The translations under genes were made by a program, and so were the position numbers. From positions 192,779,977 to 192,843,976 of the forward strand of contig OU015492.1 in the NCBI GenBank assembly GCA_907164885.2: a stretch of 64,000 nucleotides of DNA, given 5' to 3'. Positions 1 through 12,686 of this stretch are shown piece by piece (the first letter of the stretch is position 1; every line of letters starts with the position of its first letter). A model generated the notes under the pieces. The model was not told the DNA's origin. It worked only from the letters and a program-made list of their open reading frames with translations, and did no database searches. The stretch is from Dolomedes plantarius. Lineage: Eukaryota > Arthropoda > Arachnida > Araneae > Dolomedidae.

Positions 1-381
1 ATCAATCAATCAGTCCAGTCGATGGAATTAATAAATTTGTTAACTCAAGCTCATTATTGATATTCATTTGTTTAACACAGATCAGATGCATAAAGAGGAA
101 AGGTCGTTACATATTATAACGAGGACAGGAAAGAGTGCTTTGCGTCCTGTATACTCCATATCCAGAAACTAAATGAGAGCTCTCTTCGACTTTCCAACTA
201 GAACAAAGATGTCCCTTCGACAGCTAAGCGCCACACAGACAGCGGCAGTAGTTATATAAGGGGAAAGACAATATCAAAAGTAGAAAATTAATGGAATAGA
301 ATTCAGGTGGGGCGTTATGGTTACGTTTTTAATCATGACTTTTTAAAATTATTTATGCCACATTTTGCAAACAGTGGAGGG

Positions 382-670
382 GGGGACGCAGGTGGCCCAG
401 TTGGCAAAGGCGTCGAGCCAGTAACTTGCAAGTTGCGGGTTTGATGGCCGCTGCTGACAAATCCACAGACGTGTACACTAATGGCGGCTGGTGCACGGGG
501 AAAATCTGTCGTAGCTGCAATGTCCTCCAAGTTCCCCAAAATACCTCTGGAGGTGCGTGATAAAGTTCTTCCGGTGTCGTATCTTGACTCGGTTCAAAAT
601 TACGGGACCAATTTATAGGGGTATATGGAGCTCTCATATATATGGAGCTCTCCTATATGGAGCTCTCATA
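382..670 (+). repeat. tRNA-derived SINE-like repeat
   Basis: A Pol III A-box-like motif (TGGCCCAGTTGG, 393-404) is followed about 45 nt later by a B-box-like motif (GGGTTTGATGGCC, 437-449), the spacing of a tRNA promoter. The sequence does not fold as a normal tRNA gene, so I read it as the head of a tRNA-derived SINE. The 3' part (622-667) has three near-tandem copies of TATATGGAGCTCTC spaced 15-17 bp. The open frame on the minus strand (353-637) is probably incidental. No clear target duplication was found, so the borders are approximate. Confidence 0.5.
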
Positions 671-2113
671 ATAATGAGACCAGCAAAACACCGGTGATAA
701 CAAGCTAATATTTAAAGGGATAATCATCCGTATTTTAAAAAAAAAGAATATCAAATGACACACTGGTAAAATTTTTTTTGTTTGTTATCAATCACAATCG
801 CATACAGCTAATTTTTTTAAAGTTTAAAAAATAGAATCACTGTACCAAAATAAACGAAATTACTAGAAAAGACAATACGTTTCATATTGATTAAGTTCAA
901 TCGTATTTTGTTATTCCGAGGATAATATCTTTGACTAATATTATTAATTTTATTATGTGCTTCAGAATGTTAATATATCTGTATTATCCATAACGTTTAT
1001 TCTTATGAATATATTTTAGATGTATTATAATGTATAGTATTCTATCCATGTCCATTCAAAAGAGATTCTTTGTTTAATGTAATGTTATTTTTCTCTTACA
1101 GTTCGAATAACATCTAACATTAAGAAATCCTATGGGATATACTCTTCTATTTCTCCGAAGATAATTCCTAGATTGTCATCCATGTCTGTTTTATCTTTTG
1201 ATACACAGAATTTTTGCATTGTCACGATCTTTTCAGATTTCAGTTGATTATTTACTTTGAAATGACAGGCATAATCCCTAAATTCCTTATAAAATTCCTG
1301 TCTTTATTTATTTTCTTTTTCCAAAGTATTCTCCTCAAATATTTGATTATCTTTACATACAGAATGCGCTAAATCTTATCTTATTTATCGTTTGCGCCCG
1401 TGTCTTTTAACATTTCACTTATGCATATATAATGAAAGTGTAACAAAGTATTTTTGATCTTTTTCTTGGAATTCATTTCGTAGATTAAAAGGATGTAAAG
1501 CATAAACAAAGAAAAATAGAATTAGAAATGTGTAAACGAAATTTAATAGATATATTCTTTAGATTTTCTGAAACCCTTTGACCTTGATTATTGGGATCCA
1601 AAAACTATGAACATTTGATTAAATTCCTGAAACAATATTTACCGCTTAAAAATCGACAGCACTTTTTCGGATTACCAAAGGAATATAAATTACCCGATCA
1701 CTAAATATACATCAGTTAGATTATATACAAAAGATTATAACCATTTAGCATAAAATAATTTTTTTCTTCAATGCATCTGGTAAACCGTTTAAAATTAATC
1801 TTTACAACTTCTGATTTCTTTTTTTTTAGTAAAACAGTTTCTTTTTTTATTTTATTGCTGATAGAACTATGTAGAAAGACTTTATGAAGAATTTAATATA
1901 TGGCTACATTACTAGAATACTTATCTTCTTTTATTGTAACATTGTATTCTATTCAGAAGTAAATATACAGGTTTTCTATAATTTAATAAAGTGTAAACGA
2001 CGGACTCCGTCAAATTTATTAGAAAACGGCAGACCGATATTAACAGAAATAATAGTAGAATAAACAAGTATCATTTGACTGGAACATAAGTTAATAAATT
2101 ATAGTTATGCATA
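671..2113. other. AT-rich stretch, no gene seen
   Basis: Long homopolymer A and T runs, with no open frame of useful length and no transposase-like translation that I recognise. Nothing further supported. Confidence 0.6.
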
Positions 2114-2291
2114 CTTTAATACAGTGGTTCTCAACCTTTTTAATAGTCAACACCCCCTTGAATCTGAAAATAAGCTATCGCACCCCCTTGTAAAATGTGT
2201 TTGAATTTTTTATTTAGGAAAATACATTTATTACAAGATAATTTATTTATTGCATGAAAAAATTAATACATTTACAATACATACTATATTA

Positions 2292-2987
2292 TCTATATAT
2301 ATAAAACAGTTCCGTAACTGACTCATTCATTCACTGACTGACTGACTGACTGACATACAACGCACAGACCAAACCGCTGGACCTAAAGGGCTGAAATTTT
2401 GCATGGCGATTCTTCTAATAGTGTAGGGGTGCACTAAGAAAGATTTTTCAAAAATTCTTCTTAGATTTTTTTAAATTAAATTTTTAAGCTGTTTTTTTTA
2501 CTTTTTTTACGTTTGTATTTAAAATAATACATTGAGGGTTATAAAATTTATATCACGAGAAAGATCATAAAAATTCTTTCAAAATGAAATTTTTTTTCGA
2601 ATTTTTACCTCCATTTCCTGATTTTTGGTGAATTTTTAAAGATTAATTTTTAGAATTTAATTTATTAAATGCCGATCACGTGATTTCTTTTTCTGGTACT
2701 TTCAATAAATTTATCGTCACGTGCGTAACAACTAAATAGACAAAAAAATATTTTTTTCTCTTTCTAATGCAGCAGACGATTGGATATTATCCAAAAAAAA
2801 TGCATATCCTTTACGATTTTTTTATAAATATATATATATAGATAGATATGTATGTTACATCAATTGTATACATTGATCATCGCATTTATTATAAAAATAT
2901 ATATTTATTTTTTGGCATAAATTGCATGCGTTGACCGTTGTATTTAATTTGAATGTACTCCGTAACGAAGCGCGGGTTTTCAGCTAG
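2292..2987 (+). mobile_element. Non-autonomous Helitron, family A, complete ends
   Basis: Starts with TC (TCTATATATATAAAAC) after an A and ends with CTAG before a T, as expected for Helitron insertion between A and T with no target duplication. Near the 5' end is a TGAC tetramer tract (about 2334-2353). The 3' end carries GAAGCGCGGGTTTTCAG before CTAG; the terminal hairpin is weak. No Rep/helicase coding is present, so it would need enzymes in trans. A truncated inverted copy of the same family lies at about 5490-6004. The 5' terminus resembles that of the Helitrons near 34 and 35.9 kb. Confidence 0.75.
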
Positions 2988-3082
2988 TTACATATAAAGC
3001 AACATCTACATTTTTAATGGCAACGTTGCTGTTGTTCTTTCATAATTAACCTTTAAAACCAGTTTCTTTTTTTTTTTTTTGA

Positions 3083-3440
3083 AAGAGTCACGCGTAAGTC
3101 ATCAGATGCATTTAAGTGATTTATGGCTTTTGTTTTGATGTGCAAAAGTGATGACAATCTCATTTCACAGAGGTGAGTGGTAGCAAATGGTAAAAGTGTC
3201 TCTAATGCTGCTTTTGACAATTCTGGATAAAGTTCTAACTGCGTACATCAGAACTGTTCTAAGTCCAGTTTTTCAATTTCCATTTGCATACGTGCATTGG
3301 GTCGTATTGCGATAAGATCGTCTTTTAATTAAACGTTGTCCCGCATTGAATTTATGTCCGACAAAAATGGATCCATCTATTAATTTTACTTATATATCTC
3401 GTGGAAAAGTATTCGTCAAATGATGCACTCAATTGGTAAT
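3083..3440 (-). pseudogene. hAT transposase C-terminal fragment
   Basis: The minus strand from about 3300 to 3083 translates to a continuous hAT C-terminal dimerisation-type sequence. It includes LLPFATTHLCEM, then KTKAINHLN and DDLRVTL, the order seen in Charlie/SCAND3-like transposases, where the family has CESGFS and KTKxRNRL. Upstream pieces in the same or another frame (FDEYFSTRYISKINRW and DDLIAIRPNARMQMEIEKLDL) extend it towards 3440. There are in-frame stops, one where the family usually has Trp (EQF-stop-CTQ), and a frameshift near 3370. The BED finger and the catalytic core are absent. It is dead coding sequence inside the hAT element. Confidence 0.75.
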
Positions 3441-3609
3441 TTTCATTAAAAATTTAGAAGCTTCTCTCGCACCCCTAGAAATTCTCTCTGGCACCCTTTG
3501 AGGTGCCCGCACCCCCGGTTAAGAACCACTGCTGTAATAGTTCTGAATATCTAGCAGTCAACGACTTTCAAAGCACACTCTAATGTTAGGTGGTTGCACT
3601 GTGAACATA

Positions 3610-3656
3610 CTCCATTGATTTACGTACATATTTTCATGTACGTATATTCAATGGAG
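3610..3656. repeat. Short palindrome
   Basis: CTCCATTGATTTACGTACAT and its near reverse complement ATGTACGTATATTCAATGGAG face each other across a few bases. The inner end leads into short repeats of TCAATGGAGCTAAA (about 3665-3725). It looks like the core of a small fold-back element. Confidence 0.6.
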
Positions 3657-3759
3657 TCTATTTTTCAATGGAGCTAAATTTCAATGGAGCTAAAAAATGT
3701 CAATGGAGCTAAATTTTCAAATCAGGTAAATTTCAAAGTTTGCCAAATTTAGCTGGAGA

Positions 3760-5020
3760 ACCTCCCTTAATCTCTTAAACCCATCAATACTAGATTAACA
3801 GATCTGAATTTATTCAAAAAATATTTTTTGTGTATAAACATTTATAAAACGCATTTATAAATTTGATGAAAAATAAATTGAATACATTTTACACTGCAGC
3901 AACAAGAAAGAGGAAACTTTCATTTAGGACGAGATAACTGTGTTTTTTTTTAATTGAAATGACGCTAGTTTGCTAATATGATTCTAAGCAGTTGAAAGAG
4001 AAGTACTTTAGTATAATTTAAAGACGAAAAGCTAATAAGAATGAAATTAAAATGTCCATTGTTAATCTTAGACAAGTTACTAAAAAAAATCTTTCTTTGG
4101 CATAGAATGATAAACTACTTAATTATAAGCAAATTAATATGTCAACCAAAAAATGCGACTGTCTTTCAAGACTTATTTAAAAACACCCAAAAATTTCATT
4201 GGTTGTTTTAATTAATTTTAATGCTTACTTAATAAAGTGCCTTAATTAAGTCTTATTCTAGATCCCATTGATGAGATACAAAGTTATTTTCTGATTCCTA
4301 ATAAATAAGTCAGTTTTTCCTGCTACGTAAGATACTTTTTCTAAAAACATAATTTAAAATAAATTAAGCTCAACCAAATCTTTCCTCGAGGAATACATTT
4401 AATCCGTAAAAAAATTAATGATATTATATTAAGAAGAGAATTTAATTAGTAAGGATACGGGTTTAAATGGTTTACAGATGTCTGTGCTAAAGGCAAGAAC
4501 TGTAATTTGAATAACTTCTAATTTCTTGTAAACAATTTATTTGGGATTAAATTAAGATTTATAATAAAATGAAAAAGGTAAATAAATCTTTAAATACATG
4601 ATTGGAACGTAAATTAATTATACTAAAACAAGAGTTTCTTTGTAAATGGTTTCAGTTCAGTGATAATGTGAAAAAACATTAAAGATTTTTTTTTCTTTAT
4701 TCATAACTACAAGAGTAAAACCGCATCTACGTGTTCTGTTAAGAATATAGTATAATACTAAATTTGTAATGTAGCTGTAATAATTTATCTTAAAAACCCC
4801 TTAAAAATGAGTATTTATTGTGTTTTGTATCCATTTTCAAGGAGAGATATTGATAATAATTAGCAATCCGAATTTCCTTCATTATTATTTCAAATTTTAT
4901 TTTTGTTACTAGTATTTAGAAAAACAATAAATACACAATGGGAATCTTAATCCCAAATTAATTATACAATTTAAATCCATAATTAATTATCTTTAGAAAT
5001 AAATATTGATTCGTTTGCGT
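3760..5020. other. AT-rich stretch, no gene seen
   Basis: No open frame or recognised repeat; only AT-rich sequence with short homopolymers. Confidence 0.6.
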
Positions 5021-5024
5021 TTAT

Positions 5025-6500
5025 TGGAACTTTTTCTTATAAAGTAAAATTTATCGATATTCAGTCTGCAAAATTTCATTGTATGCAGGTTTATGATTTG
5101 CAATTTTTTATTAATTTGAATTCAATATATGCCGTCTATTTTCTATAATATTTTTAGTCTAGATTTTTACAGTTAGTTCTTCATCGTTTTCCTACATATC
5201 AAGAATTTGTTAATCATTAAACTAATTTTCTTACTGGCTATTATGAATTACCTTGACTGATATATTATCTCTTGTTGTTTAGTATAACTTAATCATGAAT
5301 ACTTTGATAACAACTTTGAGCAATGGAGTCTAAGTAAAAGCATTTGAGCATTTGAGTCTGAGTAGGTCCATACTAGCATCTAAAAATATGATATTATATT
5401 ATGATACTAATTATTATAAAATTTCGGTTTATTTCGAACCTTTCTCATACAATGAAAAATTATTATAACATATTAAGTCTGAAAAACTTTACTATATGTA
5501 TATATTTATAAATGCGATGATCAATGTATACAATTGATGTAAAATCTATCTATCTATATATATATTTATAAAAAAATCGTAAGGGATATGCATTTTTTTG
5601 GATAATATCCAATCGTCTGCTGCATTAGAAAGAGAAAAAATAATTTTTTGTCTATTTAGTTGTTACGCACGTGACGATAATTTATTGAAAGTACCAGAAA
5701 AAGAAATCACGTGATCAGCATTCAATAAATTAAATTCTAAAATTTAATCTTTAAAAATTCACCAAAAATCAGGAATGGAGGTAAAAATTCGAAAAAAATT
5801 CATTTTGAAGTAATTTTATGATCTTTCTCGTGATATAAATTTTATAACCCTCAATGTATTATTTTAAATGCAAACGTAAAAAAAGTTTAAAAAACAGCTT
5901 AAAAATTTAATTTAAAAAAATCTAAGAAGAATTTTTCAAAAATCTTTCTTAGTGCACCCCTACACTATTAGAAGAATCGCCATGCAAATTTCAGCCCTTT
6001 AGGTATACTTAGTCCTGAATACTTTGATAACAACTTTGAACAATGGAGTCTAAGTAAAAGCATTTGAGCATTTGAGTAGGTCCATGCTAGCATCTAAAAA
6101 TATTATATCATATTATGATACTATTTATTATAAAATGTTGGTTTATTCGAACCTTTTCTCATAAAGAAAAATTATAAATATTAAGTCTGAAAAACTTTAC
6201 TATATGGTATGAACATTTTTATTCATTTGAATTGTTTATATGGCGTCTATTTTCCTTATTATTTAAAGTCTAGATTTTTACATTTTGCTCATCATCTTTT
6301 TCCTACATATCAGGAATTTCTTAAGCATTAAACTAAATTTCTCACTGTCAATTATAGATAATCTTTACTGGTATATTATCTCTAGCTGTTTAGTATAACT
6401 TTGTACTGTATACTTTGAGCATTGAGTTTATGTACAAACATTTGAGCATTTGATTTAAATAAGTCCTTGCTAGTATTTAGAAATATTTTAACTACAACTG
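5025..6500. repeat. Degenerate tandem array of about 400-bp units, interrupted
   Basis: Two half-units alternate. One (P1) contains TTTTCCTACATATCA at about 5189 and again at about 6297. The other (P2) contains GAATACTTTGATAACAACTT at about 5297 and 6016, with a decayed third P2 near 6400 (TACTTTGAGCATTGAG) and a partial P2 before 5090. The order reads P2 (partial), P1, P2, Helitron fragment, P2, P1, P2 (decayed). The Helitron fragment therefore sits where a P1 half-unit is expected. Confidence 0.7.
5490..6004 (-). mobile_element. Truncated inverted Helitron fragment, family A
   Basis: This is the reverse complement of about 2381-2905 in the Helitron at 2292-2987, with only small differences; it contains the reverse complement of CCTAAAGGGCTGAAAT at its right end. 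Both Helitron termini are missing (about 90 bp at each side), so this is a fragment rather than a fresh insertion. It lies between two P2 half-units of the surrounding array. Confidence 0.8.
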
Positions 6501-9150
6501 CTCCCTACTACAAATGTTCGACTTGAGAAATTAAAAAATAAATTCGTGTTTTGAAGGAATTAGGCCAATCTTCTTTTTTAGAACAAAAATGAATTTACTT
6601 GCTATGCAACGAATATTCAATTTGAATATGTTTATCTTAATTCATGTGCAAATGATAAGGTTTTAAATGCATGCATATGTATGAATGTTTAGTACTTCCG
6701 GAAGGGACTTAAATGGTATTCATAATATTGAATTAAAATAAAAAAACACAATTGGAAAAATTTATATTTGTTCCCTCTCAAATCATAGCAGGAAAATTCC
6801 TTTGAATTTATATAGCTCTGCAAGAATAAACTATGAATCAATTTCGGTATCCATTAACTTTTTGGTCAATATTTTATCTCTGTAAGGTAAAATATACTAT
6901 AGAGTGTTTAGAAAGGGGTTAGCATTCCCTTTAAATATTAAGGGATGCTTCTAATAAATTTTGAATGAGGAATATTTACATTTTTTTAATATAGGCTTAT
7001 GATTTAAAATTTATTAATTATTAAAACTATATTTAAATGCAAACTGAGATATAGTGGCAGAATTAATTAAATTGTTATTTTTTTCTGTGGGAATTAACTA
7101 CGCACATCCTGTTAAATATACTTATAAGATGTAAATTTAAGGTTAACCTATTACACATATAAAATAAAGTGAAATTGAATAACATTTTTGGAAAAAGCCA
7201 ACAAATCTAGACACTCTGGTTTTATATTCAAGCAAAGTGCTTACTTAGCAAATATTGAAAATAAAAATATTTTATTTAAACGCGCAAGTTATGTAACGGT
7301 TTAGAACTATAATAACTTATCTCTGAAAAACTATTGAAGAGGAAACATCAAAATTTAGAGAAAAAAATTGCTGAAATGCGTAATCTCTAATAGATTAGAG
7401 GTAATTTTACTAACTAGGTGTTATCCATTTAACAAATCAAACTGAAGGTAAGTAACCGAAAAATTCTATTTTTACTGGGACCTAATGGCAAGAGTATTGC
7501 CCTACCATACAAGCGTCAATGACTTTCGCATACGGCACTGGACTCTGTGAGTTCCATTAGTATTATGATGTTATGTTTGTAGCAGATATTAGTTATCCTT
7601 AAACATTATATCCTGGTCTCATCTAGCAAAGATAGCCTTGGATCATCCATTTTAATAAAAAATATGTATTATATATTTATAGTTGACATTGTGTAATTAA
7701 GTTATTATCTTTACCCTCAATAAATTGATACATTAATTTCACTCAATGCATTGCATTTGTACCTGCACAATACTATCACTTGTCTTTAGAAAAAAAAATT
7801 TAAAAAAGCTATAGAATTAGAAAAATTAAAAAATATATATAGAGAGAATATATATAGAATATATATAAATATATAATAAATTCATATAGAATAATTGAAA
7901 AAAAAGCTTTTCTTTAGAAAAAAAGATTAAAAAATGCCTATAATAACCGCTGCCTTACAAACTACTTAATGGATCCATTTTGAATTAATTAAAATGAGTA
8001 AATTCATGTCATTTGAAATATTGTTTTGATACAATATTTTAAGGAATTTTAGGAATGAAGTTTACTCTGCGTCTTTTTTTTTAGTTTTAAATCGGGATGG
8101 GTGACTCAAACCCAAAACTAGACCATTTTAAGTCCTTGCTGATATTATTTAGACCAAATAAAATAATTTTTGTCAACATAAGGTAATTTACTTATTTTAT
8201 TATACGTAGAATCTCTTTCGATCATCTTAGTATAACAAGTCATCAATTTTACCTTTCAGCTTCAAGACAAGTTGTAATAAAGTTAAACATTATCAGCAGC
8301 TACATTAAACATGCAGATGGAAAAACAGCTATACTAGAGATTGAAAATTTCACCAAATAATATTCTAGCTAGATGTAAAGAAATTCATTTAGTCGATTTC
8401 TAACTATGAATAAAAAATATTCTGAGACTGTAAGATTGAAATGATGCCTCTTGGTTTCGCAAGGAAAAGTTCTTCAACAAAAACTAAGTTTAACAGTATA
8501 TATGTCAAGTGGTAACAAAACCGAGTAAAATACGCTCGTGTTTATCTAGCCAATTTTCCTTTAGAAAAATTACAAACTTTTGATAATAGTAAACAGTCAA
8601 ATCAGTTATTTTTGTGAGTGTTATTTTAAGATAACCTAAGACAACAGTAAGTGCAGAAGACTGCTTTAAAAAATAAATTTATTTTGTATTGGAGCGTTCG
8701 TCGCTGCACCAAAGATTTCGAAACATTTTAGAATGCTTATTTTGACTCCAGTGACAGTTCTACGTAAAACTGTTGGTACTTCAATAAGAAATAGTTTAAG
8801 TTATACTTAAACGCATTCAAAGAAATGTCAAAAACTTAATTTTTATAAATAGAAAGTAAAGTACACAGTAAAAATATTGAAAAAAAAATCAAATATTTTG
8901 TAAATGTGTAGAAAAATTGTGTTTCTCTATATAAAGCTAAATCAACAATTTATATGTATATAAGTAACGATTATATTCGAAAACATCTTTTGTGTAACAT
9001 TTAAAAATGGAAAGAGATGTATGTTATTTTGATGCACATATATGTCTGTGTATAAATATTGTTTGCATACAAAGCGTAAAATATGTTTGAATATTGGAGC
9101 ATTTTAATTATTCAGTATCAGTAAGTAAAATATGCTGATACCTCTATTTC
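6501..9150. other. AT-rich stretch, no gene seen
   Basis: No coding region or defined repeat; scattered short (TA) clusters such as 7830-7880. Confidence 0.55.
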
Positions 9151-9173
9151 CAATTCATGCACACACACACACT

Positions 9174-9176
<3 letters not shown>

Positions 9177-9225
<49 letters not shown>
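9177..9225. repeat. (TA)n microsatellite
   Basis: An uninterrupted TA run preceded by a short (CA)n run near 9160. The open frame across it is a repeat artefact. Confidence 0.95.
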
Positions 9226-9228
<3 letters not shown>

Positions 9229-9949
9229 GAAACATTTAATGAAAGGTATAGCCTTTTAACATTTACTTTTCTAAAGAATAAGAAATTAAGAACTCGTAAT
9301 TTTATTTTATTTATGAAATTAAAAGAAAATATTTTTGAATTAATTTAATACTTCCCAATAATAAACACTTCACGTGATGAGTATTTTAAAATTGACCTCT
9401 CCGAGTTTCAAATGTTGTGTATTCCAATATGTTGCACTACTAAGGAAAAACCATAACAAACTACATTTTTTTGGTGCAAATAATGTGAACTGACAGGGCA
9501 AACAAGTGTTTAAGCCGTATTTTTCAATTTGCAAAAAAAGTGCTAAACATCAAAGTGCAGCTTATTTCTTAGTTCATACTATTATTTTTCCTTACGATTA
9601 GTTCTTATTTGAGACTAAAGAAAAATGTTTTCTTTGAACAGGAATCTAGACAATAGCTTCATTTAAAGTTCAACTTCTTGCCGGAACTTATTCTTGATTT
9701 CTGTGTTTTTCATCAGGTAATTAATCAAGACAAAGAAAGAAACAATCAACTAGCTTAATTCATTTATCCAAACATTTCTGTACTCTCTAGAGACACTGAT
9801 TTCAATAAAAGATTGCATCTCAGCTCATTAATCGGTGTATACCTTCCTTTAATATTTCCTTTTTTTTGTTTAACTTGTAACAAAAGAAAAAATAAATATT
9901 CTATTATTTTACTAAGTAAGTTCTTAAATATTTTTAACTCTTGAGCTAT

Positions 9950-11178
9950 GAAACATTTAATGGATGAATAAACATCATTTTTGTTTGAGAAAGCTTTGAA
10001 ATACTTCAATATATAAATTTTGTTTTAACATTTTACATTTACAATTAATTTTACATTACATTTAATTAATCATTTTCAAAATACTAATTTGCATTTCGAT
10101 TAAAGTTTAGATATTGACAAAAGTTTTTAAATAAATGTATCTGTTAGATTATTTAATGTACTTATTCCCACTGGAAATAAGCTGAAGGTTTCAAGAAGGA
10201 TGATTCATAAAAGAAAAATTATGGCCTTCAGGAATATCTGTAGTACGCAATTATTTTCGCCGAATGAATTCATGCAAAAAATATATATTTTTTCACAAAT
10301 TTAATGTATGAATAAACATTTAAATTTGAGAAAGCAAGGGAATCTTTCCATATTTAAAATATTCTTAATTATTTTATATTTACATTTAATTAATATTCTT
10401 ATTCTTGAATATTAATTAAATGCAGCTTAATATTTATAAAATATTAAGCTGCATTGGGATTAAATTTTTCATATTAACAAAATTTTTTTAAATAAATATT
10501 TCTGCTACAGTATTTAATGCACTTATTCCCACTGGAAATAAGCTGAAGAATTCAAGGAGCATAATTTGTAAAAGAAAAATTATGACATGCAAGAATATCT
10601 GTAAGACGCTAAAATTTTTACAGAATGAATTCATACAACAAATACATTCTTTTTCAAAACAGAAATTGATGAATAAAAATCATTTTAATTTGAGAAAGCA
10701 ATGAAATATTTCCGTGTTAAAAATATTCTATATCATTTTACATTTACATTTAATTAACAATCATTTACAAAATACTAAGTTGCCTTTGGGTTAAAATTTA
10801 GGTATTAACAACATTTTTTAAGTAAATGTATCTGCTAGATTATTTAATGCACATATTCAAACTGGAAAGAAGCTGAAGGTTTCGAGAAGGATGATTTATA
10901 AAAGAAAAATAATGTCATACAGCAGTATCTGAAAGGCGCAATTATTTTAACAGAATAAATTCATACAACAAATACACATTTTTTTCACAAATTTAATGGA
11001 TTAATAAACATTATTTTAACTCAAGAAAGCAGTGAAATACTTCTATATTAAAAATATTCTATATAATTTATATTTAATTAATGATCATTTACAAAATATG
11101 AAGTTGCATGTGGATTAAAATTTAGACATTAATAATTTTTAAGCAAATTTATCTGCTAGAGTAAATATATTCCCGCAG

Positions 11179-11244
<66 letters not shown>

Positions 11245-11725
11245 CCGCAGGAAAGAAGATGAAGGATTTAAGAAGGAATATTCATAAAAGAAAAATTATG
11301 TCATGCATGAATATCTGTAAGAGAAAATAATATTTACAGAATGAATTCTTACATCAAATACAAATATTTTCACAAATTTAATGGATGAATAAAAATCATT
11401 TTAATTTGAGAAAGCACTGAAATACTTAAGTGTTAAAAATATTATACATCATTTTATATTTACATTTAATTAATATTCATCTTCAAAATACACCGTTGTA
11501 TTTTTATTAATATTTAGATATAAAATAAAATTTTTAAATGAATTTAAATTCTAGAGTATGAATGTATATTCTAGAGTATTTAATGTACTTTTTCCCACTG
11601 GTAAAAGCTGAAGGTTTCAAGAAGGATGATTTATGAAAGAAAAATTATGTCATGCATGAATATCTGCATTAAGTATTTATTTTTACTGAATAAATTCCTA
11701 CAAAAATATTTTTTTTCTGCAAATT
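9950..11725. repeat. Tandem array, five units of about 330-385 bp
   Basis: The phrase AAGCTGAAG or a close variant, followed by a degenerate TTCAAGAAGGATGATT and then AAAAGAAAAATTATG, recurs at about 10180, 10541, 10870, 11253 and 11607. Each unit also carries TTCACAAATTTAATG-type and TTTGAGAAAGCA-type segments in the same order. Spacings are about 361, 329, 383 and 354 bp, the third being longer because of a (TA)n insertion. Units are clearly diverged. No open frame persists through the units, so this is a non-coding satellite-like array. Confidence 0.85.
11169..11253. repeat. (TA)n insertion flanked by a 13-bp duplication
   Basis: Within the fourth unit of the array, ATTCCCGCAGGAA occurs at 11169-11181 and again at 11241-11253 with a pure (TA)n run of about 60 bp between. 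Other units carry a single TATTCCCACTGGAAA at this place, so the duplication arose with the TA run. Confidence 0.85.
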
Positions 11726-12684
11726 TGCATCACAATCAATATGTAGTCAACTATACATTCAATTATTAAAGTTTCAGTGATTATCTAACATTAAGTTCTA
11801 TCCGAATATCCAAAAATACTGTTATTTAAAATTTAACTAATCTTAGAGGTAGTGCAAAATTGCAGTCATTAATAAAGGAAATTTTTCAACTGCTTTTATA
11901 AAAGTCCAGATAAAATTTAGGTAGAATGTCACACAGAGAAGTATTGAAAAAGTAGGCTATAGACATCGAGTAAATTTCAGGTGTTCTAAGAGGAAGAGGC
12001 ATCCCCCCCCCCTTCTTAACCAAAATAAAATGTTCCGAAGATTCTATGTCTGACACCTGAGGAATGCTGTTGAACAAGGTAATAAATAGGAAAGCAAGAA
12101 TTTCACGAGGATTTAAAATTATTATCGTACTGTGTTTCATCACTACAAGATTCACTTTAGTTTAGAAATAAATCGAATATGTTTCTGTTTTTAAATTTGA
12201 TTTCTTGATATTTTTAATTGTTTTCAGTTAAGTCTTTGTTTCGGTTTTAGCAATGAATCCTGATACAGAGACAAGTACTGTTGTACTGATATACTTATAA
12301 AAGCGAATGGCAAATTTCTGTAAGAAAAGAATAATGTGACTTAGTGCGGAAGTAAAATCGGGTGTACGATATTTGCAATTGCGCTTAATTAATGGATATT
12401 AAGTAAGCTTTCTCCCTATCTACATAATTTTTCAAAACTTATGAAATTTAATAAGCAGAAAATGTTATCGAACACTATTTATCAGCTTAATGTCCTCTTA
12501 TGCATTTTAAAGAGTGAATAGTCCTAACTATAATTCTCCATTTTCATAAAAGATTTTCATCGAAATGTACAATTGCCTTCGGTTGATAGTGTTCTTTGTA
12601 AACAAACTTTTGATCAACTATACACATACATGCTTTTACCACCCCATTAAATGTGATTTTAGATAAGAACTACACATATCTACA
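11726..12684. other. No gene seen
   Basis: AT-rich with a C9-10 run near 12002. The minus-strand open frame 11886-12155 resembles no family I know and is probably chance. Confidence 0.5.
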
Positions 12685-12686
12685 TA

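Larger units (their letters stand above)
2122..3531 (-). mobile_element. hAT (Charlie-type) DNA transposon, partial, with nested Helitron
   Basis: The left end reads CAGTGGTTCTCAACC and the right end is its near reverse complement (GGTTAAGAACCACTG), the terminal form of hAT Charlie-type elements. Flanking 8-mers CTTTAATA (2114-2121) and CTGTAATA (3532-3539) differ at one base, fitting the 8-bp target duplication of hAT. C-rich subterminal segments (CACCCCCTTG on the left, GCACCCCCGG on the right) echo each other. Without the nested Helitron (2292-2987) about 714 bp remains, so most of the transposase is deleted; only its C-terminus survives on the minus strand. Confidence 0.85.

Noticed and set aside
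353..637. 94-residue minus-strand open frame that looks gene-like
   Set aside because: It lies across a tRNA-derived repeat with Pol III boxes on the other strand. Its well-mixed composition comes from a GC-balanced SINE-like unit, not from selection that I can show.
9950..11725. CRISPR-like regular repeats
   Set aside because: Units are about 350 bp, diverged and contiguous with no unique spacers, in a eukaryotic setting.
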